Below are positions 14,184-22,605 of a DNA stretch of 39,445 nucleotides, piece after piece. Numbering within the stretch: position 1 is the stretch's first letter; the number at the start of each line of letters is the position of its first letter. The notes beneath the pieces were generated by a model. The model worked only from the letters and a program-made list of their open reading frames with translations, was not told where the DNA came from and ran no database searches. The DNA comes from a virus, in IMG/VR virus record IMGVR_UViG_3300018036_000025, positions 1 through 39,445 of that record; one strand, 5' to 3'. Made by a program: the position numbers and the translations under genes.

Positions 14184-14291
14184 GATTTGTGCAGTGCAAT
14201 ACTGTACAACATCATCACACTATACACTAGTATATATGACTTGTGCCAAGGGGTCAAGTCAAAAGTGGTGCGGGCGTTTAAGGTTAATAGC

Positions 14292-14453
14292 ATGAAGAAC
14301 TTGTTCAAAAATTTATTCAATACATTAGTAGGATCAAATCCAAACTCGGACATTATTCGTTTTATTAGAACTGAATTTTCTAATGATACGAAACATCTAC
14401 AAGACGATGATGCGCTTGCGTACTATAACAATTATATAAAATACAGGAGATAG
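14292..14453 (+). CDS. small hypothetical protein (53 aa)
   Basis: ATG at 14292 with AAGG about 9 bases upstream; starts MKNLFKNLFNTLVGSNPNSD and continues with a helix and a Tyr/Asn-rich tail. A longer frame from 14187 is not supported because it would cover the promoter leader. Resembles small conserved proteins of marine T4-like phages in its opening. Function unknown. Confidence 0.6.
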   Translation: MKNLFKNLFNTLVGSNPNSDIIRFIRTEFSNDTKHLQDDDALAYYNNYIKYRR

Positions 14454-14459
14454 AAATAA

Positions 14460-14657
14460 ATGTCGATTGGCATAGCATTACACAACAGTTATGAATACAC
14501 ATGCAAAGCATGTGAGGTGATTAGAACTGCATTTATTGCGGGTTTAGTATTTGTAATTTCAATTAGTGAGACTGCAGGACGTGCAAGAGCGGCACATGCA
14601 TTATCACAAATGGGTTACTATGAAGAGGCAAAAAGAATAATGTTGGGTGACAACTAA
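14460..14657 (+). CDS. small protein with one hydrophobic segment
   Basis: 65 residues; a hydrophobic stretch around 24-38 (AFIAGLVFVISISE) flanked by polar helices, ending QMGYYEEAKRIMLGDN. Six bases behind the previous gene with GGAGAT upstream. Could be membrane associated. Convergent with the kinase gene, separated by a shared hairpin. Unrecognised. Confidence 0.6.
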   Translation: MSIGIALHNSYEYTCKACEVIRTAFIAGLVFVISISETAGRARAAHALSQMGYYEEAKRIMLGDN

Positions 14658-14660
14658 GTA

Positions 14661-14689
14661 GAAGGAGAATTATCTCCTTCTTTTCTTTT
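14661..14689 (+). terminator. rho-independent terminator between convergent genes
   Basis: GAAGGAGA (14661-14668) pairs with TCTCCTTC (14673-14680) around a four-base loop, followed by TTTTCTTTTC. The hairpin overlaps the stop codon of the leftward kinase gene. Confidence 0.8.
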
Positions 14690-15377
14690 CTAGTTCGTTA
14701 GCAATCCACTGCTTTGCAATGTAGTTCTTAACTGGAGTTTTGACCATGTTACGAACTCTCTTAAAGACCATTTGTAGAACATCATCATTAGGACCATTGT
14801 TGTCGAGAATGATAAAGTTCTTGCTACCAAAGAAACGCTGAAATGCACCAATGTTCTTTTGAACATCCATCCACATTGATTTGACTTCTTCTCTTGGTAG
14901 TGTTCTTTTTCTTGCTTGATTTCTTTCTTGTGCAACTTCTTCTGAAGTATTAACGAAAATCATATAAGTATCATAACCGAGTTGCTTTAGCGATGCCGCT
15001 TGTCTTTGAATTTTGTCAAAGTCTTTACCAGTACCATCAATAACAACACCAAGACGACCCATTAAAAAATTTGATTGTCTTGCCTTTGTCACTCGCTTTG
15101 CTTGTCCGCGAATTTCTTGACCTTTGTCTGAGTAGATATCTTCTGGTGTTGTATCCATACCAGCATCTTTTAACATCTTCTCATAAATGTCATCTGAGTT
15201 AACTACTTTAAGACCCATACCACCAGTCGTTTGTTTTTGAACATAAGACTTACCTGAACCAGGACCTCCTGCTAAGAAGAATGCTTTGAAGATGCTAGGA
15301 TCATAAACGCCCTCATTTAAATCTGCAATTTGTTCTACTACAATTGCATCTTTAATATCTTGAAATCTTTTACCCAT
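14670..15377 (-). CDS. P-loop kinase, zeta-toxin-like
   Basis: 235 residues. Walker A GGPGSGKS at about residues 37-44, NSDD at about 60, and a GRLGVVIDGTGKDFDKI segment around 107-123 fit the zeta-toxin/polynucleotide-kinase group of P-loop enzymes. The C-terminus is basic. Likely phosphotransfer to a nucleotide, nucleic acid or sugar nucleotide; the substrate cannot be told from sequence. Related kinase-like proteins are common in T4-like phages and are not necessarily toxic. No antitoxin-like neighbour is seen. Transcribed from the leftward late promoter at 15408-15415. Confidence 0.7.
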   Translation of the reverse strand: MGKRFQDIKDAIVVEQIADLNEGVYDPSIFKAFFLAGGPGSGKSYVQKQTTGGMGLKVVNSDDIYEKMLKDAGMDTTPEDIYSDKGQEIRGQAKRVTKARQSNFLMGRLGVVIDGTGKDFDKIQRQAASLKQLGYDTYMIFVNTSEEVAQERNQARKRTLPREEVKSMWMDVQKNIGAFQRFFGSKNFIILDNNGPNDDVLQMVFKRVRNMVKTPVKNYIAKQWIANELEKKRRR

Positions 15378-15389
15378 CTTATTACTCCG

Positions 15390-15397
15390 TATAAATA
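15390..15397 (+). promoter_or_regulatory. T4-type late promoter (rightward)
   Basis: TATAAATA, 42 bases upstream of the ATG at 15439. Faces the leftward late promoter at 15408-15415 with ten bases between them. Confidence 0.75.
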
Positions 15398-15407
15398 TAT
15401 CTAAGAG

Positions 15408-15415
15408 TATTTATA
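15408..15415 (-). promoter_or_regulatory. T4-type late promoter (leftward)
   Basis: TATAAATA on the minus strand, 31 bases upstream of the kinase ATG at 15377. Confidence 0.75.
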
Positions 15416-15438
15416 TTTTTACTATAGAGAGGATTATA

Positions 15439-16041
15439 ATGTCTGAAGAAAATGATGCTTATGAACATGAGACATATGATACAACTCAGCGCCGAGTGAC
15501 AAAAGAAGGCATTCAATATGCTAGTGGTTCATCAAGAGTAACAACTAACCGACAAATTGGTGAAGTATCCAAAATTGGTAAACTAAATCCAGTTGAAGTC
15601 TATGCTACTGAAAATAAAAAAGTGATGGTATCTCTTGATGATATACTTATCAGAGAGCGTCTTAGAGACGGTACATTTAAACTTCCTGAGGGAACTAAGT
15701 ATGTGGGTAACAAAAATGATGATGGTAGTGTGTTACAAGGAAGTTATGCCCGCAAATATACGTTAAGCGCAGATGCGCCTGTACAACCTGGTGATGTTAT
15801 AGAAATTATTGATCCGGCGGATCAACATTTTGGACAACGGGCGCTTGTATATAGAATTCGTTCGACTTCATCCTGGACTATTTCATGTCACTTTATTGAT
15901 GGTAAACACAACTCAACTAAGTGGGTGTTTAATGGTGACCAATATGCTCTAGTTAAGCGATGTGGTGCATTAGAAGCGACCGACTATATATTTCATGGTT
16001 TGGAAAGAAGTAAAAGAATTGTTAGAGAGGATGATGAGTAA
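15439..16041 (+). CDS. hypothetical late protein
   Basis: 200 residues; charged N-terminal 60 residues, then a beta-rich part (VQPGDVIEIIDPADQHFGQ ... ALVYRIRSTSSWTISCHF) like an SH3/OB-type barrel. AGAGGAT precedes the ATG. Behind a late promoter and directly in front of an oxygenase. Probably a virion or late regulatory protein; unrecognised. Confidence 0.65.
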   Translation: MSEENDAYEHETYDTTQRRVTKEGIQYASGSSRVTTNRQIGEVSKIGKLNPVEVYATENKKVMVSLDDILIRERLRDGTFKLPEGTKYVGNKNDDGSVLQGSYARKYTLSADAPVQPGDVIEIIDPADQHFGQRALVYRIRSTSSWTISCHFIDGKHNSTKWVFNGDQYALVKRCGALEATDYIFHGLERSKRIVREDDE

Positions 16042-16668
16042 GTGAACATTGATTATATTTTTCCGCATCCAATTGCGGAGGTGCAACTAGATATCGATAA
16101 TGACAAACTATTACAAACAGTAGAAACCACTATTAGAGATTACTCAAACAATCCTTGGGATTGTGAAGTATTTTCAACTTACACTCATAGAGAATTAAAT
16201 GACGATATTATGAGTGTCAATATTGAACTATTAGAGCAGGTTCAATATCACGGTAGAGAATTCATAAAAGAAGTTGGATGGCATACTGATGCGCCTTTGT
16301 ATGCAGGTGACTTTTGGTTTAATTTTTATGAGAATGTTCATTGGCAGGAATCACATCATCACGGTATACATGACATATGTGCAATATATTACGCCACACC
16401 TGATATAGTTGCAACAGAATTTTTAAATCCAAACGACTATACATTTCATGCGAAGTATCCTAGAACTGGAAACAGTCCTGTTACTCAAAAATATTACAGT
16501 TCATTTCCTAAACCAGGAAAACTAATATTATTTCCTGGATATATAATGCATCAGGTTCCTTATAAGACTAGACAACCTATTACATATAAACAGCGAAGAT
16601 TGACAGTTGCTTTCAATTTTGATAAAGAAACTGATAGAATTGCCAACATTTGCCAAAAAAAGACTTGA
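16042..16668 (+). CDS. 2OG-Fe(II) oxygenase-like protein (copy 3)
   Basis: 208 residues. Opens FPHPIAEVQLDID as in the TIGR02466-like family. Metal site ESHHHGIHDICAIYYA, distal His in FPGYIMHQVPY, and RRLTVAFN for 2OG binding. GTG start directly after the upstream TAA, so translation is probably coupled. Substrate unknown. Confidence 0.78.
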   Translation: MNIDYIFPHPIAEVQLDIDNDKLLQTVETTIRDYSNNPWDCEVFSTYTHRELNDDIMSVNIELLEQVQYHGREFIKEVGWHTDAPLYAGDFWFNFYENVHWQESHHHGIHDICAIYYATPDIVATEFLNPNDYTFHAKYPRTGNSPVTQKYYSSFPKPGKLILFPGYIMHQVPYKTRQPITYKQRRLTVAFNFDKETDRIANICQKKT

Positions 16669-16693
16669 CAAACTATACGAAGAGTGTTATATT
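16665..16693 (+). promoter_or_regulatory. sigma70-type promoter placed at the bS21 start codon
   Basis: TTGACA (16665-16670), 17-bp spacer, TATATT (16688-16693). A start seven bases downstream would fall on the A of the ATG at 16700. Confidence 0.75.
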
Positions 16694-16699
16694 AAATTT

Positions 16700-16969
16700 A
16701 TGACTTATAAAAATAACTACAACAGTAATAGACGATACGTTAAAAACGATGATAGACCACGCGATGGGGGTCTAGAAGTAACAGTACGCAACGGCGATGT
16801 TGAAAAAGCATTGCGTCTGTTTAAGAAGAAAGTACAAAAATCTGGAATACTCAAAGAACTAAAAGCAAAACAGTACTATGAGAAACCAGCAGAAGCAAAA
16901 CAACGTAAGAAAAAAGAAGCAGTTAAGCGTTGGAGAAAACTACAGAAGAAACTTGAAGAAAATTCTTGA
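16700..16969 (+). CDS. rpsU: ribosomal protein bS21
   Basis: 89 residues. Residues about 23-89 match bacterial bS21: GGLEVTVRNGDVEKALRLFK, KKVQKSGILKELKAKQYYEK, then a long basic tail. The Asn/Arg-rich N-terminus adds about 20 residues to the usual 60-70. bS21 sits on the 30S platform near the anti-Shine-Dalgarno region, so a phage copy could replace the host's and bias initiation. The ATG at 16700 is preferred; no ribosome binding site is visible and the promoter predicts a transcript starting at or next to the ATG, i.e. leaderless. Confidence 0.88.
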   Translation: MTYKNNYNSNRRYVKNDDRPRDGGLEVTVRNGDVEKALRLFKKKVQKSGILKELKAKQYYEKPAEAKQRKKKEAVKRWRKLQKKLEENS

Positions 16970-16994
16970 CATAATGACTGACTTATGATACATT
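16966..16994 (+). promoter_or_regulatory. sigma70-type promoter
   Basis: TTGACA (16966-16971), 17-bp spacer, TACATT (16989-16994), starting inside the end of the bS21 gene and serving the gene at 17024. Confidence 0.6.
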
Positions 16995-17023
16995 AATATA
17001 GTTAATGATACAACGAGGTGATG

Positions 17024-17617
17024 ATGAATATATTCTATCTACATAATGACCCTAAAACGTGCGCTGAGTGGCATGTAGACAAACATGTGAGTAAGATGCT
17101 TGTCGAGTATGCACAACTCATGTCAACCGCCCACAGGGTGCTTGACGGCGATGAGTACACTGATTATAGCAAGAACAACAGAAAAGTAAAACGATGGCGT
17201 TTACAGAACGACAATGCAGAGCAAATCGTATATAAAGCGTGTCATGTCAATCACCCGTCTGCTATTTGGGTTCGTCAGTCTGTCTCTCATTATAAGTGGT
17301 TGTACGACCTCTGGTGTGAGTTGCATAAAGAGTTCATCTATAGATACGAAAAACCTCATGCTAGTTATACGCTTCTGTCAGAACTTTTAAAAACTGCACC
17401 AACAAATATTCCTAATAAAGATTTTGTAGAACCGCCTCAAGCAATGAAGCAGTTTCCACAATGCATGGTAGAAGGTGATAGCATCAGTGCTTATCGCAAC
17501 TTTTATCGTGAGGCAAAAAAGACTTTTGCTAACTGGAAAAAGAGAGATGTACCTCAATGGTACAATAACCAATCACTAAATAGAGATATAGATAATGCCT
17601 ACATACACGTTTATTAA
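17024..17617 (+). CDS. conserved phage protein of unknown function
   Basis: 197 residues from the third of three adjacent start codons; GAGG at 17015-17018 fits the ATG at 17024 best. Opens NIFYLHNDPKTCAEWHVDKH, with AQLMSTAHRVLDG and a later NHPSAIWVRQS. This layout is familiar from widely distributed phage proteins in marine T4-like genomes, with no established function. The many His/Cys/Trp could support metal or nucleic-acid binding. Confidence 0.75.
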   Translation: MNIFYLHNDPKTCAEWHVDKHVSKMLVEYAQLMSTAHRVLDGDEYTDYSKNNRKVKRWRLQNDNAEQIVYKACHVNHPSAIWVRQSVSHYKWLYDLWCELHKEFIYRYEKPHASYTLLSELLKTAPTNIPNKDFVEPPQAMKQFPQCMVEGDSISAYRNFYREAKKTFANWKKRDVPQWYNNQSLNRDIDNAYIHVY

Positions 17618-17894
17618 TAATCAAACTGGAGAAGTATTTGACGAATTCATGTCATGGAAAGACCGAGAAGACTTCCTTAAAACACATCCCAATATTGAAC
17701 CAGTCATTACCGCCCCTTCAATTGTTGGCGGCGTATCACTATCTGATAAAACCACAGACGGATTCAAAGAAGTAATGTCACGAATTGGAGAGAATGCTCC
17801 TGGATCGGCAGTGGATCAACAATACAATCGTAAGTCTATTAAGAGAAGTCAGACTGAACAAATTTTAGCAAAGCATAGGGCGAAAAATAAATGA
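17595..17894 (+). CDS. conserved T4-like protein (MPTYTF family)
   Basis: 99 residues opening MPTYTFINNQTGEVFDEFMS. The start resembles the FmdB-type regulatory proteins, but the zinc-binding Cys are missing. TAPSIVGGVS and a basic C-terminal helix follow. Such proteins are conserved in marine T4-like phages (from memory), function unknown. Overlaps the previous gene by 23 bases and the next by 4. Confidence 0.72.
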   Translation: MPTYTFINNQTGEVFDEFMSWKDREDFLKTHPNIEPVITAPSIVGGVSLSDKTTDGFKEVMSRIGENAPGSAVDQQYNRKSIKRSQTEQILAKHRAKNK

Positions 17895-18943
17895 TAGATG
17901 TTATTAATGATTTTGCGAAATGGTTATCCAAACGAGGAAAAGTAGAGCAACCTAAGATTGAGTTTTATTCTTCAGTTGAGGGAATAGAAAAGTGGGCACC
18001 TATTGTACCAGCATCAAAATATATTCCTAACTGGTATAAACAATTACCTGCACAAAAAGTTCACACTTACGAAGAAATTAGAGGTATGTCCGATGCTACT
18101 AAAACTTTTCTTCCTACTGGCAATCCTCCAGAATGGAGAACTGCCGGTCAAACAATAAAAACATGTCCTGGCATACAAGATTACTTAACAAATGGATTTA
18201 TTGTTCCATTTTGGGGTTCTGCAATGCTTGAAATTTCTGCTAACGGTAATAGTGCTGTGGCAGTAACTTCATCGGCACTTGCACAATACTATCCTGATGG
18301 TGCAGATGGAAAGTCAACAGGAAACAATGCTGACTTTGTTAATCTTGACGTTATGACAAGAGATAGTGATATCACTGCTTGGCAAGAGATGATAGCATAT
18401 ATGCGTGGACATGGATTCACCGAAGAAGAGATTGGGGATTGGACTAAAAATCAAAAAACACATTCATCTTCATGGGACTTTGGCGCACACCCGCAATATC
18501 AATACTCAACAATGATAAACGAGTGGCCTGACGAGTGGGCAAAAGTAGTTCTAAAACTGAACTCACCTTGGAGAATTATGACACCTCCTGGTTATTCTAC
18601 TATGATTACAAATTTAGATTATCATTTTGATACACAACAATTATTCTCTGTTCTTCCTGGAATCATTAATACAGATTACTACAGAACATTTAATATGTTT
18701 ATGCACTTTAAAACAAGAGGATGTAAGTTTCTTATTCCTTTTCAGCAACCACTCTGCAGGTACATCATGATTAAGCGCACAGATTTACCTTTTGAAGTTC
18801 GGACTATGACAAAAGAAGACGAACAGGCAGAGCGAGAAAAAATGAACCTATTAAACACAAATTGGGGTTCTTCAAAACCTTATCGTTTGATGGGTAAGAT
18901 ATTTAATAAAGGAAAAGGAGGTGGGTGTCCATTTAATCATTGA
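17891..18943 (+). CDS. conserved phage protein of unknown function
   Basis: 350 residues. Conserved-looking blocks: PASKYIPNWYKQLP, TCPGIQDYLTNGFIVPFWG, SPWRIMTPPGYSTMI and TRGCKFLIPFQQPLCRYI. Soluble and Trp/Pro-rich, ending in a Gly/Cys tail (KGGGCPFNH). Similar proteins occur in marine T4-like phages (by memory); function undefined. ATGA overlap with the gene before. Confidence 0.72.
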   Translation: MIDVINDFAKWLSKRGKVEQPKIEFYSSVEGIEKWAPIVPASKYIPNWYKQLPAQKVHTYEEIRGMSDATKTFLPTGNPPEWRTAGQTIKTCPGIQDYLTNGFIVPFWGSAMLEISANGNSAVAVTSSALAQYYPDGADGKSTGNNADFVNLDVMTRDSDITAWQEMIAYMRGHGFTEEEIGDWTKNQKTHSSSWDFGAHPQYQYSTMINEWPDEWAKVVLKLNSPWRIMTPPGYSTMITNLDYHFDTQQLFSVLPGIINTDYYRTFNMFMHFKTRGCKFLIPFQQPLCRYIMIKRTDLPFEVRTMTKEDEQAEREKMNLLNTNWGSSKPYRLMGKIFNKGKGGGCPFNH

Positions 18944-18994
18944 TTATGTTATTGATGTTCAGAATATGATATCAGTCATAACAGAGGAGAACAC

Positions 18995-19732
18995 ATGACC
19001 AAATCTAAAGTAATTACCGTTAAAGCATTATCAGATACGTTAATTAAAAAAGTTAATCCGATTACAACCAATCAGGAAAAAACTTTTGACGCATTTAATA
19101 ACGACAAGAATTTAATCCTTCATGGATGTGCTGGAACAGGGAAAACTTTTATTGCATTATATCTTGCAATGAACGCAATCCTATCGCGTAAAGTTGACCA
19201 AAGAAAAGTTGTATTAGTTAGGTCTATGTTACCTATCAGAGATATAGGTTTTCTTCCTGGATCACAAGAGGAAAAATCTGCAGTATATAATGAACCGTAT
19301 GTCGCATTAATGAACGAACTATTTCCTGGTGTGGAGAACCCATATGAACTTGCTAAATATCAAGATATATTAGAGTTTCTTCCTACATCATACATACGAG
19401 GTATAACCTTGATTGATAGTATTGTGATTGTAGATGAGTGTCAGAACTTAAACTTTCATGAACTGGACACAATCATAACAAGAGTTGGTGAAAACTCTAA
19501 AATTATTTTTTCTGGTGACTTCATGCAAACTGATTTGACTAGACAGAATGAACAGAGAGGTATCATTGACTTTATGGACATTGTAAAGAATATGAAATCT
19601 TTTGATATGATTGACTTCAAAGAAGAAGACATTGTAAGAAGTGGACTTGTTAAAGAGTATATCATAGCGAAGAACAGAAAACAGTACGCTGGTCTTTACG
19701 AGAGTATAGACAAAAAACTAAAAATTGCATAA
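18995..19732 (+). CDS. phoH: PhoH-like ATPase
   Basis: 245 residues. Walker A GCAGTGKT (about 44-51), GFLPGSQEEK (86-95), Walker B SIVIVDECQNL (144-154) and sensor FSGDFMQTDL (172-181) match the PhoH/RNA-helicase-like P-loop family, a marker of marine phages. The role may be RNA turnover or phosphate stress; unproven in phages. AGAGGAG precedes the start. Stands alone between a conserved protein and the endolysin. Confidence 0.92.
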   Translation: MTKSKVITVKALSDTLIKKVNPITTNQEKTFDAFNNDKNLILHGCAGTGKTFIALYLAMNAILSRKVDQRKVVLVRSMLPIRDIGFLPGSQEEKSAVYNEPYVALMNELFPGVENPYELAKYQDILEFLPTSYIRGITLIDSIVIVDECQNLNFHELDTIITRVGENSKIIFSGDFMQTDLTRQNEQRGIIDFMDIVKNMKSFDMIDFKEEDIVRSGLVKEYIIAKNRKQYAGLYESIDKKLKIA

Positions 19733-19741
19733 GGAAAAAAT

Positions 19742-20251
19742 ATGAAAGACAATTACGCAGAGTGTTTAAAAACCATCCTTCACCATGAGGGTGGTTATGT
19801 AAATCATCCTAAAGACCCAGGAGGTGAAACTAATCTTGGTGTCACCAAACGTGTTTATGAAGAATGGGGTGGAACAAAAGATATGAAAGACCTTACGGTT
19901 GATGATGTTGCTCCAATTTATGAAAAAAATTATTGGGGTCGCGTTAAAGGAGATGAACTACCTAGTGGTTTAGACCTCTGCGTATTTGACTTTGGTGTGA
20001 ATGCTGGTACAGGACGTGCCGCCAAATATCTACAGCGAATGATTGGTACTGTAGCGGATGGTGGAATTGGTCCTAACACACTTAAAGCAGTTGCAAACTA
20101 CGTTGATGAGAATGGCATTGAAGGTGCTATCAGAGAGTATCAATCTGCGAGGCAGAGTTACTATGAATCCTTGAGTACCTTTGATACATTTGGAAAAGGT
20201 TGGACTCGCCGTGTAGAAGAAACAACAGAGAAGGCACTAAGTTTAATTTAG
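19742..20251 (+). CDS. endolysin, GH108-type muramidase
   Basis: 169 residues. The N-terminal HHEGGYVNHPKDPGGETNLG carries the catalytic Glu of the GH108 N-acetylmuramidase family (E at about 16). LDLCVFDFGVNAGTGRAAKYL and ADGGIGPNTLKAV belong to the family's C-terminal peptidoglycan-binding part. Cuts glycan strands for lysis. No signal peptide, so a holin is needed; none was identified with confidence. Confidence 0.9.
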   Translation: MKDNYAECLKTILHHEGGYVNHPKDPGGETNLGVTKRVYEEWGGTKDMKDLTVDDVAPIYEKNYWGRVKGDELPSGLDLCVFDFGVNAGTGRAAKYLQRMIGTVADGGIGPNTLKAVANYVDENGIEGAIREYQSARQSYYESLSTFDTFGKGWTRRVEETTEKALSLI

Positions 20252-20263
20252 TGAAAATTTATT

Positions 20264-20902
20264 ATGACTGATAATGCTAAACGCGAAGATTTAGAACCAG
20301 TAAGATATATGGAACTTGGAAGTAGCGAGGAAGACAAACGATTATACTCAGATTACTTCCAAAGGTCCTTCTATTGGATGTTTGGTGCTGGTGCGGATGG
20401 AGCATTTGCACATAGAAATTATTTTGTTTCTGACTATGATAATAATTTAAACTATATCAAATGCAATCCATATGTTAAAAATATTTGGATAAAGATAGCA
20501 CAGAAGTTAGACATAAATGTTAAGACCCAAGTTGGTAGATGTTACCTTCTTGGACAAACAGCGCAAATGGATGGTCCTTGGCATCAAGACAATACCGAAG
20601 ATGATGACTGTAGAACAATTGTATATTATCCTGTAAAAGAAGTTCATCGTAGACATAGAGGAACTCAGTTTAGATTTGATGATGGTGCGGAAGAAGAAGC
20701 ACCTTATCAACAAGATTGGTTCGTTGATTTCAATGCCGACATTTATCACAGAGGATTATCAACAACATCTAAAGATGATTTGCGAGTTGCGCTAGTATTT
20801 CAGTGTTATCACTTATCAAAAGTACAAGACTTTATTTTTCAGAACACTTGTGGTAATGATGAACGATTAGATGGTTTGATTGGTCCTATTGTTCCAAGAT
20901 GA
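20264..20902 (+). CDS. 2OG-Fe(II) oxygenase (copy 4, HxD type)
   Basis: 212 residues of a different subtype from the other copies: the metal site is WHQDNTEDDDCRTIVYYP (HxD) with the distal His in NADIYHRGLST and the 2OG Arg in LRVALVF, as in prolyl-4-hydroxylase-like phage enzymes. Cytoplasmic; substrate unknown. Coupled by ATGA to a second oxygenase-like gene. Confidence 0.82.
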   Translation: MTDNAKREDLEPVRYMELGSSEEDKRLYSDYFQRSFYWMFGAGADGAFAHRNYFVSDYDNNLNYIKCNPYVKNIWIKIAQKLDINVKTQVGRCYLLGQTAQMDGPWHQDNTEDDDCRTIVYYPVKEVHRRHRGTQFRFDDGAEEEAPYQQDWFVDFNADIYHRGLSTTSKDDLRVALVFQCYHLSKVQDFIFQNTCGNDERLDGLIGPIVPR

Positions 20903-21597
20903 TTTTTGATAGTAAAAACATTGAAACAAGACATTCATTTAGATTTAAGAGTATAGATGTTAAAAATAATCTATCTCTGAAGTATCCACGTTGTCTTATA
21001 GACATAACTAAGTTGAACGTGTCGTATTGTGATGAATTGTATAAGTTTCTTTTGAGTGAAGTATCAACTCTTATGAAACTAGAGGGTCACAAAGAAACTA
21101 CAGGACTTGATGCCCAAAGTCTTTCTACAAGATGGGATAGATATAATCTTCTAACAAAGTACAAAGACAACAAATTAATTCAAGAACTTGAAAAAAACAT
21201 CTTGACTTCTTATAAAAATTATTGTATAATATCTAATACTGAGATTGAACCTATAATGGTTCATTGTTGGTATAATGTTTTAGAAGCAGGACAAAGCATA
21301 AGTGAACATGTACATGACTATGGAACATATTCATATATCAGTGGTAATCTTTTTGTTGGTGGTGCTTGCGATACTTCTGTGACAAAATATATAATTATTA
21401 ATAGAGATGAAGAATTGGATATGAAAAATAATGTTGGAGATATGACCTACTTTCCTATGTATCTTCCACATCAAACAAATACTTATGATGGAGATACCCC
21501 TAGAGTAACCATAGGTATAAACATATATCCCAAAAGATTTTATGAAGACTTTCGCAAAAACAACCACAACTGGATAGAACATGTTTACACATCTTGA
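20899..21597 (+). CDS. 2OG-Fe(II) oxygenase-like protein (copy 5)
   Basis: 232 residues. SEHVHDYGTYSYISGNLFVG gives an HxHD-like metal site, FPMYLPHQTNTY the distal His, RVTIGINIYP the Arg. The N-terminal 90 residues are divergent from the other copies. Partner of the previous gene by overlap, so the two may act together. Substrate unknown. Confidence 0.7.
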   Translation: MIFDSKNIETRHSFRFKSIDVKNNLSLKYPRCLIDITKLNVSYCDELYKFLLSEVSTLMKLEGHKETTGLDAQSLSTRWDRYNLLTKYKDNKLIQELEKNILTSYKNYCIISNTEIEPIMVHCWYNVLEAGQSISEHVHDYGTYSYISGNLFVGGACDTSVTKYIIINRDEELDMKNNVGDMTYFPMYLPHQTNTYDGDTPRVTIGINIYPKRFYEDFRKNNHNWIEHVYTS

Positions 21598-22237
21598 ACC
21601 AAAAGAAATCGATGAACTACAAACAATCAATGAAGACAACATGCGTTTGTATGTGACACCTGATGGATTAAAATATCCATCAGTAACAACAGTACTAGGA
21701 TGGAAGTCTAAAGCAGGCATTCTAGAGTGGCGCAAACGAGTAGGTGAAGAAGCGGCGAACAAGATTAGTCGGCAAGCATCTACACGAGGAACTAAGTTTC
21801 ACTATCAAGTAGAAGACTACATCAACAACAAAGATGTTACTTTTGCTAATCCTGCAGAGAAGTCTATGTTTACTTCAGTTCAAGATTATCTAAACAGGAT
21901 AAATAATATACATGTTCAAGAAGCATCACTATATTCAGACTTCTTGAAGACTGCCGGTCGTGTAGACTGTATTGCAGAGTTTGATGGTCGACTTTCAATT
22001 ATTGATTTTAAGACCTCTAGCAGACCTAAACAAGCAGAGTACATTACCAACTACTTTCAACAAGGTAGTGCATATGCAGTAATGTATGAAGAGAGAACAG
22101 GTATACCAATTGATACTGTTGTTATTATAATGGCAGTAGAAGGTAACGAACCACAACTCTTCATAGAGAAGAGGGACAATTATATAGAGTCCTATAGAGA
22201 GGTTCGAAATGAATATCAGAAAGTCATGGGTATTTGA
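21581..22237 (+). CDS. PD-(D/E)XK exonuclease
   Basis: 218 residues. The pattern STRGTKFHYQVEDYI, then GRVDCIAEFDGRLSIIDFKT (D...DxK), then QQGSAYAVMYEERTG matches the RecB/MGME1-like PD-(D/E)XK exonucleases of marine T4-like phages. Likely role: recombination, DNA processing or host DNA degradation. Overlaps the upstream gene by 17 bases. Confidence 0.85.
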   Translation: MFTHLEPKEIDELQTINEDNMRLYVTPDGLKYPSVTTVLGWKSKAGILEWRKRVGEEAANKISRQASTRGTKFHYQVEDYINNKDVTFANPAEKSMFTSVQDYLNRINNIHVQEASLYSDFLKTAGRVDCIAEFDGRLSIIDFKTSSRPKQAEYITNYFQQGSAYAVMYEERTGIPIDTVVIIMAVEGNEPQLFIEKRDNYIESYREVRNEYQKVMGI

Positions 22238-22574
22238 TGTTATTGTATTGGTATGGTGTCTAACATTTTTATCCAGCATCACATTTGCTCAAGATAATTC
22301 AGAACATGAATATAGACAAGGACAAAAACCTGTTGTCTGTACTAAGAAACCATACAACGAAGTAAAAGCAGAATTCGCGAATGAGTACGGCGAAGTTGGA
22401 ATGATTAGATACAAAACTACACTACCTAGTATTGTCGAAGTTCTAGTTAACAAAGACAAAGGTACAGTCACAATATTAGAATTTCTTCCATCAGCAAATG
22501 TAACTTGCGTTATATCAGATGGAGGTGAATTAGAGTATAACAGTATTTTTGGTAATAATGGAATTACTACTTGA
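22209..22574 (+). CDS. exported hypothetical protein
   Basis: 121 residues with a Sec signal peptide (KSWVFDVIVLVWCLTFLSS, then ITFAQ, cleavage near 28). The small mature domain has two Cys (VVCTKK and NVTCVISD) that may pair in the periplasm. The gene starts inside the exonuclease frame (29-base overlap) with GAGG in front. The tmRNA promoter overlaps its 3' end. Unrecognised. Confidence 0.68.
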   Translation: MNIRKSWVFDVIVLVWCLTFLSSITFAQDNSEHEYRQGQKPVVCTKKPYNEVKAEFANEYGEVGMIRYKTTLPSIVEVLVNKDKGTVTILEFLPSANVTCVISDGGELEYNSIFGNNGITT

Positions 22575-22599
22575 CATTTACATCAAAGCATGTTATATA
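22571..22599 (+). promoter_or_regulatory. sigma70-type promoter for the tmRNA
   Basis: TTGACA (22571-22576), 17-bp spacer, TATATA (22594-22599); a TATAAT at 22598 gives a 21-bp spacer. The predicted start near 22606 coincides with the beginning of the acceptor half's pairing region. Confidence 0.75.
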
Positions 22600-22605
22600 T
22601 AATGT

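Noticed and set aside
14187-14291. 35-residue upstream extension of the gene at 14292
   Set aside because: Would start at the predicted transcription start and cover a folded leader; the internal ATG has a better binding site.
16607-16699. Upstream extension of bS21
   Set aside because: Overlaps the oxygenase end and the promoter and has no bS21 similarity.
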